In this document: piece after piece, positions 61,767 to 64,000 of the stretch
How positions within the stretch are numbered: position 1 is the stretch's first letter
How the letters are laid out: every line of letters begins with the position of its first letter
Assembly: GCA_016719015.1 (NCBI GenBank)
Contig: JADKAZ010000015.1
Location: 186,001-250,000, forward strand
Origin: Chitinophagaceae bacterium
GTDB lineage: Bacteria > Bacteroidota > Bacteroidia > Chitinophagales > Chitinophagaceae
DNA length: 64,000 nt
Direction of reading: 5' to 3'
The notes under the pieces: model-generated
The model's input: the letters and a program-made list of their open reading frames with translations, nothing else
Told to the model about the DNA's origin: nothing
The model's database searches: none
Made by a program: the position numbers and the translations under genes

Positions 61767-62993
61767 TTATGCAGCCTGTGGCTTTGTTTCCTTTTTAAAT
61801 ACAAGATAGGCTATCAGCAGACTCAGCAGCATAAATAAGGAAGCCAGTAAAAACGAAATACCAGGAAAATGAAAAGGGGCCTTGTCACCGGTAAAATACG
61901 TAAACAAGTTGTTCATCATCAACGGACCGATGATAGTGGTAAGGCTCATCAGGCTGGTTAATGCACCTTGCAATTCCCCCTGTTGAGCCGGAGACACATG
62001 TTGCGCCAGGGTGGCTTGTAAAGATGGCCCGGCAATTCCTCCAAGGCAATAAGGAATAAGAAAAGCAAACATCATCCAACCTTGTGTGGCAAAAGCGAAC
62101 AACAACAGGCCGGCAGAATAAAGCAACAAACCGAGGTAAATACTTTTCGCATTACCCAGTTTTGGATTAATGACCCTCGTTAAACCACCCTGCACGGCGC
62201 CTACCAGTAATCCTACAACCGCCAGTGATATACCTACCATACCTTCTGACCAGTTAAACCGGTAGATGGTGAAAAAACTCCAGTTGCCCTGTACCGCCTG
62301 GGCAGCCAGATAGATTAAAAAATAGGAAATAGCCAGGCTGCCTATACCCGGTGTTCTTTTCAAAAACTGTAAGGAACCTAAAGGATTAGCCCTTTTCCAT
62401 TCAAAGGGACGGCGGTTCTCTTTACTTAATGATTCAGGTAAAACAAAATAACCATACAGGCCATTCAGCAAACAGAGAGCTGCTGCTGCATAAAAGGGAG
62501 CCCGGACACCTAAGCCCGCCAGTAAACCGCCTACTGCAGGTCCGATGACAAAGCCTAAACCGAAAGCAGCGCCAATCATCCCAAAATTTTTTGCCCTTGT
62601 CTCCGCTGTACTTACATCAGCAATATAGGCGGCAGCCGTGGTGAAGCTGGCGCCGGTAATGCCGGCGATGATGCGGCCAACAAACAGCCATCCATAGGTT
62701 GGTGCCAATGCCAGGAAAATGTAATCAATACCAAAGCCCAGTAACGATGACAGCAAAACAGGTCTTCGTCCATATTTATCACTCAGGTTTCCAATAACCG
62801 GCGCAAAAATAAATTGTGTAATGGCATAGGCCGACAATAACAGGGCGCCATAAGAGCTGGCTTCGTTCACTTCAATTCCTTTCAGTGATGAAATCAGTTT
62901 GGGCATCACCGGAATGATCAATCCCCAGCCCATCACATCAATCAACAGGGTAATGAATATAAAACCTACAGCTGCTTTTCGGGGACTCGCCAT
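61767..62993 (-). CDS. MFS transporter, TetA/TCR-like
   Basis: A 408-aa, 12-helix drug:proton antiporter-like protein. Motif A is 'GNLSDKYGRRPVLL' in the first cytoplasmic loop; the antiporter motif C lies in 'MIGAAFGLGFVIGPAVGGLL'; 'RAKNFGMIGAAFG' is typical of the TetA group. Many housekeeping homologues in Bacteroidota do not confer tetracycline resistance, so a specific drug cannot be assigned. The C-terminus ends 'FKKETKPQAA'. Single gene. Confidence 0.9.
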   Translation of the reverse strand: MASPRKAAVGFIFITLLIDVMGWGLIIPVMPKLISSLKGIEVNEASSYGALLLSAYAITQFIFAPVIGNLSDKYGRRPVLLSSLLGFGIDYIFLALAPTYGWLFVGRIIAGITGASFTTAAAYIADVSTAETRAKNFGMIGAAFGLGFVIGPAVGGLLAGLGVRAPFYAAAALCLLNGLYGYFVLPESLSKENRRPFEWKRANPLGSLQFLKRTPGIGSLAISYFLIYLAAQAVQGNWSFFTIYRFNWSEGMVGISLAVVGLLVGAVQGGLTRVINPKLGNAKSIYLGLLLYSAGLLLFAFATQGWMMFAFLIPYCLGGIAGPSLQATLAQHVSPAQQGELQGALTSLMSLTTIIGPLMMNNLFTYFTGDKAPFHFPGISFLLASLFMLLSLLIAYLVFKKETKPQAA

Positions 62994-63074
62994 ATAACTA
63001 AGTTGGTCAGCAAAGTTGTACGATTTTTAGTTCCGGTAAGATAATTTCTCAGCGAAGGGAGTCCACAGGTATAA

Positions 63075-63114
63075 TAAAAAAGCCAATGACCGTTTTAAGT
63101 AACGGCCATTGGCT
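63075..63114 (-). terminator. Terminator of the cytochrome c gene
   Basis: A 14-bp stem with one mismatch (AGCCAATGACCGTT/AACGGCCATTGGCT); the minus strand continues TTTTTT. Confidence 0.88.
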
Positions 63115-63139
63115 AATTCAACATTAAAAAATCAAGAAA

Positions 63140-63553
63140 CTATTTTAATGTTCTCATATAATTTACAACAGCCCACATATCATTGGCAGCGGGAATTTTT
63201 GTTTTATAAGAAGGCATGTCTTTACGGCCCTTTTCTGTTTTATAATATAATGAACCATCTGTTTGTGACTGGAAAGAAGCTTTAGTGAAATCGCCACATT
63301 CGGTATCCAGTTGTGAAGCTTTAGGACCATCACCTTTTCCTTTTGTTCCATGGCATGACTTACAATGCTGATTATACAGCGTTTTGCCAGTAACTAAGGA
63401 TTCTGCATTTCCCTTAAGGGGGTTTACTTTGTTTTTATATGTATCAGGAACAGGCCATGGATCCTGATATGTTGATTTAGGAATAAAAGCCATTAAGGCA
63501 ATAGCAAATATTCCGGCAAAGAGTACTGAGAATTTCGTTTTCATTTTTTTCAT
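63140..63553 (-). CDS. Class I c-type cytochrome, exported
   Basis: A 137-aa periplasmic monohaem cytochrome. Signal peptide or anchor at residues 8-24 ('VLFAGIFAIALMAFIP'), haem site 'YNQHCKSCHGTKGKGDGP' and a likely axial Met in 'KDMPSYKTKI', ending 'WAVVNYMRTLK'. It follows the truncated gene at the right edge by 29 bp and is probably co-transcribed; the locus may be a respiratory or cytochrome-oxidase-related operon continuing outside the window. Confidence 0.9.
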   Translation of the reverse strand: MKKMKTKFSVLFAGIFAIALMAFIPKSTYQDPWPVPDTYKNKVNPLKGNAESLVTGKTLYNQHCKSCHGTKGKGDGPKASQLDTECGDFTKASFQSQTDGSLYYKTEKGRKDMPSYKTKIPAANDMWAVVNYMRTLK

Positions 63554-63582
63554 TTTTTTCTGTATTTAAAAGAGTGTTCAAG

Positions 63583-63999
63583 TTACATATTAGTTGCATC
63601 AGTTGGTGGATGAGGCTGTTCTTTTCTTAGTCTGAATAATTCATAAATGATAACAATATAGTGGCCCCATACAGCCACCATCAGGATAATAAAGGTAATC
63701 AACATCCACATAGGAGGATTTGAACTCCACAAAGCCCTTGGTTGGTCTTCTATTTTGTTCGAAACAGAGGTGCCCCATTTTTGTACGACAGAAGCTTCCA
63801 GGTTGCCATAAGTTTCATTTTCATCCAGCTTTGCAATCAGGGTAAGGTTGCCTTTGGCATCGCCTGGCAAATTAGCAGGAAACTCCACGGATGCCTCTCC
63901 ATTTTCATCAGTTGTGCCCTCACCTACTTTTAAAGGCAGGAACAATCTTTTTACAAAAATGCCAACTGCGGCTTCCGGAATAGGAATTTCTGCACCTGT
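63583..63999 (-). CDS. C-terminal part of a membrane-anchored exported protein, cut by the right edge
   Basis: The frame is open to the end of the window ('PIPEAAVGIFVKRLFLPL' precedes any start candidate), so this is a 3' fragment of at least 139 codons. It shows an Ig-like beta domain ('EGTTDENGEASVEFPANLPG', 'LTLIAKLDENETYGNLEA'), one membrane helix ('MWMLITFIILMVAVWGHYIVI') and a short cytoplasmic tail. An internal TTG at 63945 is not a likely start. It lies upstream of the cytochrome c gene in the same operon. No family recognised. Confidence 0.75.
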   Translation of the reverse strand, partial: TGAEIPIPEAAVGIFVKRLFLPLKVGEGTTDENGEASVEFPANLPGDAKGNLTLIAKLDENETYGNLEASVVQKWGTSVSNKIEDQPRALWSSNPPMWMLITFIILMVAVWGHYIVIIYELFRLRKEQPHPPTDATNM

Positions 64000-64000
64000 A

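Noticed and set aside
61767..62993. Tetracycline resistance determinant
   Set aside because: TetA-like motifs are shared by many housekeeping MFS pumps in Bacteroidota; no tetR or mobile element is nearby.
1..64000. tRNA, rRNA, CRISPR arrays, insertion sequences, prophage
   Set aside because: Gaps were read for T-loop-like sequences, regular direct repeats and transposase or phage proteins; none was seen.

Overview
The window reads as a chromosome segment of a Bacteroidota bacterium, most likely from the Chitinophagaceae or a close relative. The evidence is a secreted protein ending in a type IX secretion (T9SS) sorting domain, -7 boxes of the TAnnTTTG type, several TTG start codons, GTP-dependent PEP carboxykinase, a LytS/LytTR pair, the PnuC plus NadR-like kinase pair, and many small lipoproteins and signal-peptide proteins. 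I see no rRNA, tRNA, CRISPR array, transposase or prophage. Coding density is high, with genes on both strands and many 4-17 bp overlaps.

Layout. 0-14 kb holds mainly housekeeping genes: a DUF2306 membrane protein cut by the left edge, dnaN, a frameshifted unknown gene, an HtrA-like protease with a zinc ribbon, recX, a nitrilase, an S41 lipoprotein, thiL-suhB, a GT2/phosphoglycosyltransferase-like fusion, a GH3 adenylase, a LysE exporter and mtgA. 14-20.5 kb is a leftward run with a GT39-like transferase, nicotinamide riboside salvage (pnuC plus kinase), two paralogous M23 peptidases, an SRPBCC protein and a secreted lectin built of two threefold repeats. 20.5-26.9 kb holds xanthine dehydrogenase (xdhC, frameshifted xdhB, xdhA) and, divergently, a membrane protein fused to a THEP1-like NTPase. 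27-35 kb is the most accessory-looking part: a zinc alcohol dehydrogenase, a 577-bp gene-poor stretch, a zinc-ribbon/HNH endonuclease pair, secreted unknowns, a PAAR/FecR membrane-anchored protein and a dinD pseudogene. 35-44 kb has an ABCB-type exporter, an OmpA-family protein, htpG and a large exported PHP-domain protein.

44-50.5 kb is a ureide cluster: membrane urate hydroxylase puuD, divergent from allantoinase, allantoicase, OHCU decarboxylase and HIU hydrolase, followed by a CitE-like DUF6986 protein. With the xdh genes this covers xanthine to ureidoglycolate. No recognisable ureidoglycolate lyase is present, which makes the DUF6986 gene interesting. 50.5-64 kb carries a saccharopine-dehydrogenase-like gene, a LytS/LytTR system facing an S41 peptidase, nfu, cmoA, an ArsC/Spx-like protein, an AspT-type transporter, pckG, an MFS exporter and the start of a cytochrome c locus that runs off the right edge.

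Three genes (1948-3271, xdhB, dinD) carry one-base lesions in homopolymers. These could be real decay or sequencing errors; dinD also has an internal deletion. Two short repeat families (CTCCCCTTTAGGG.. and TCTCGCAAAGACGC..) sit at gene borders, and the second forms an inverted pair around the ureide genes. All functional calls come from motifs read by eye; no database search was run.
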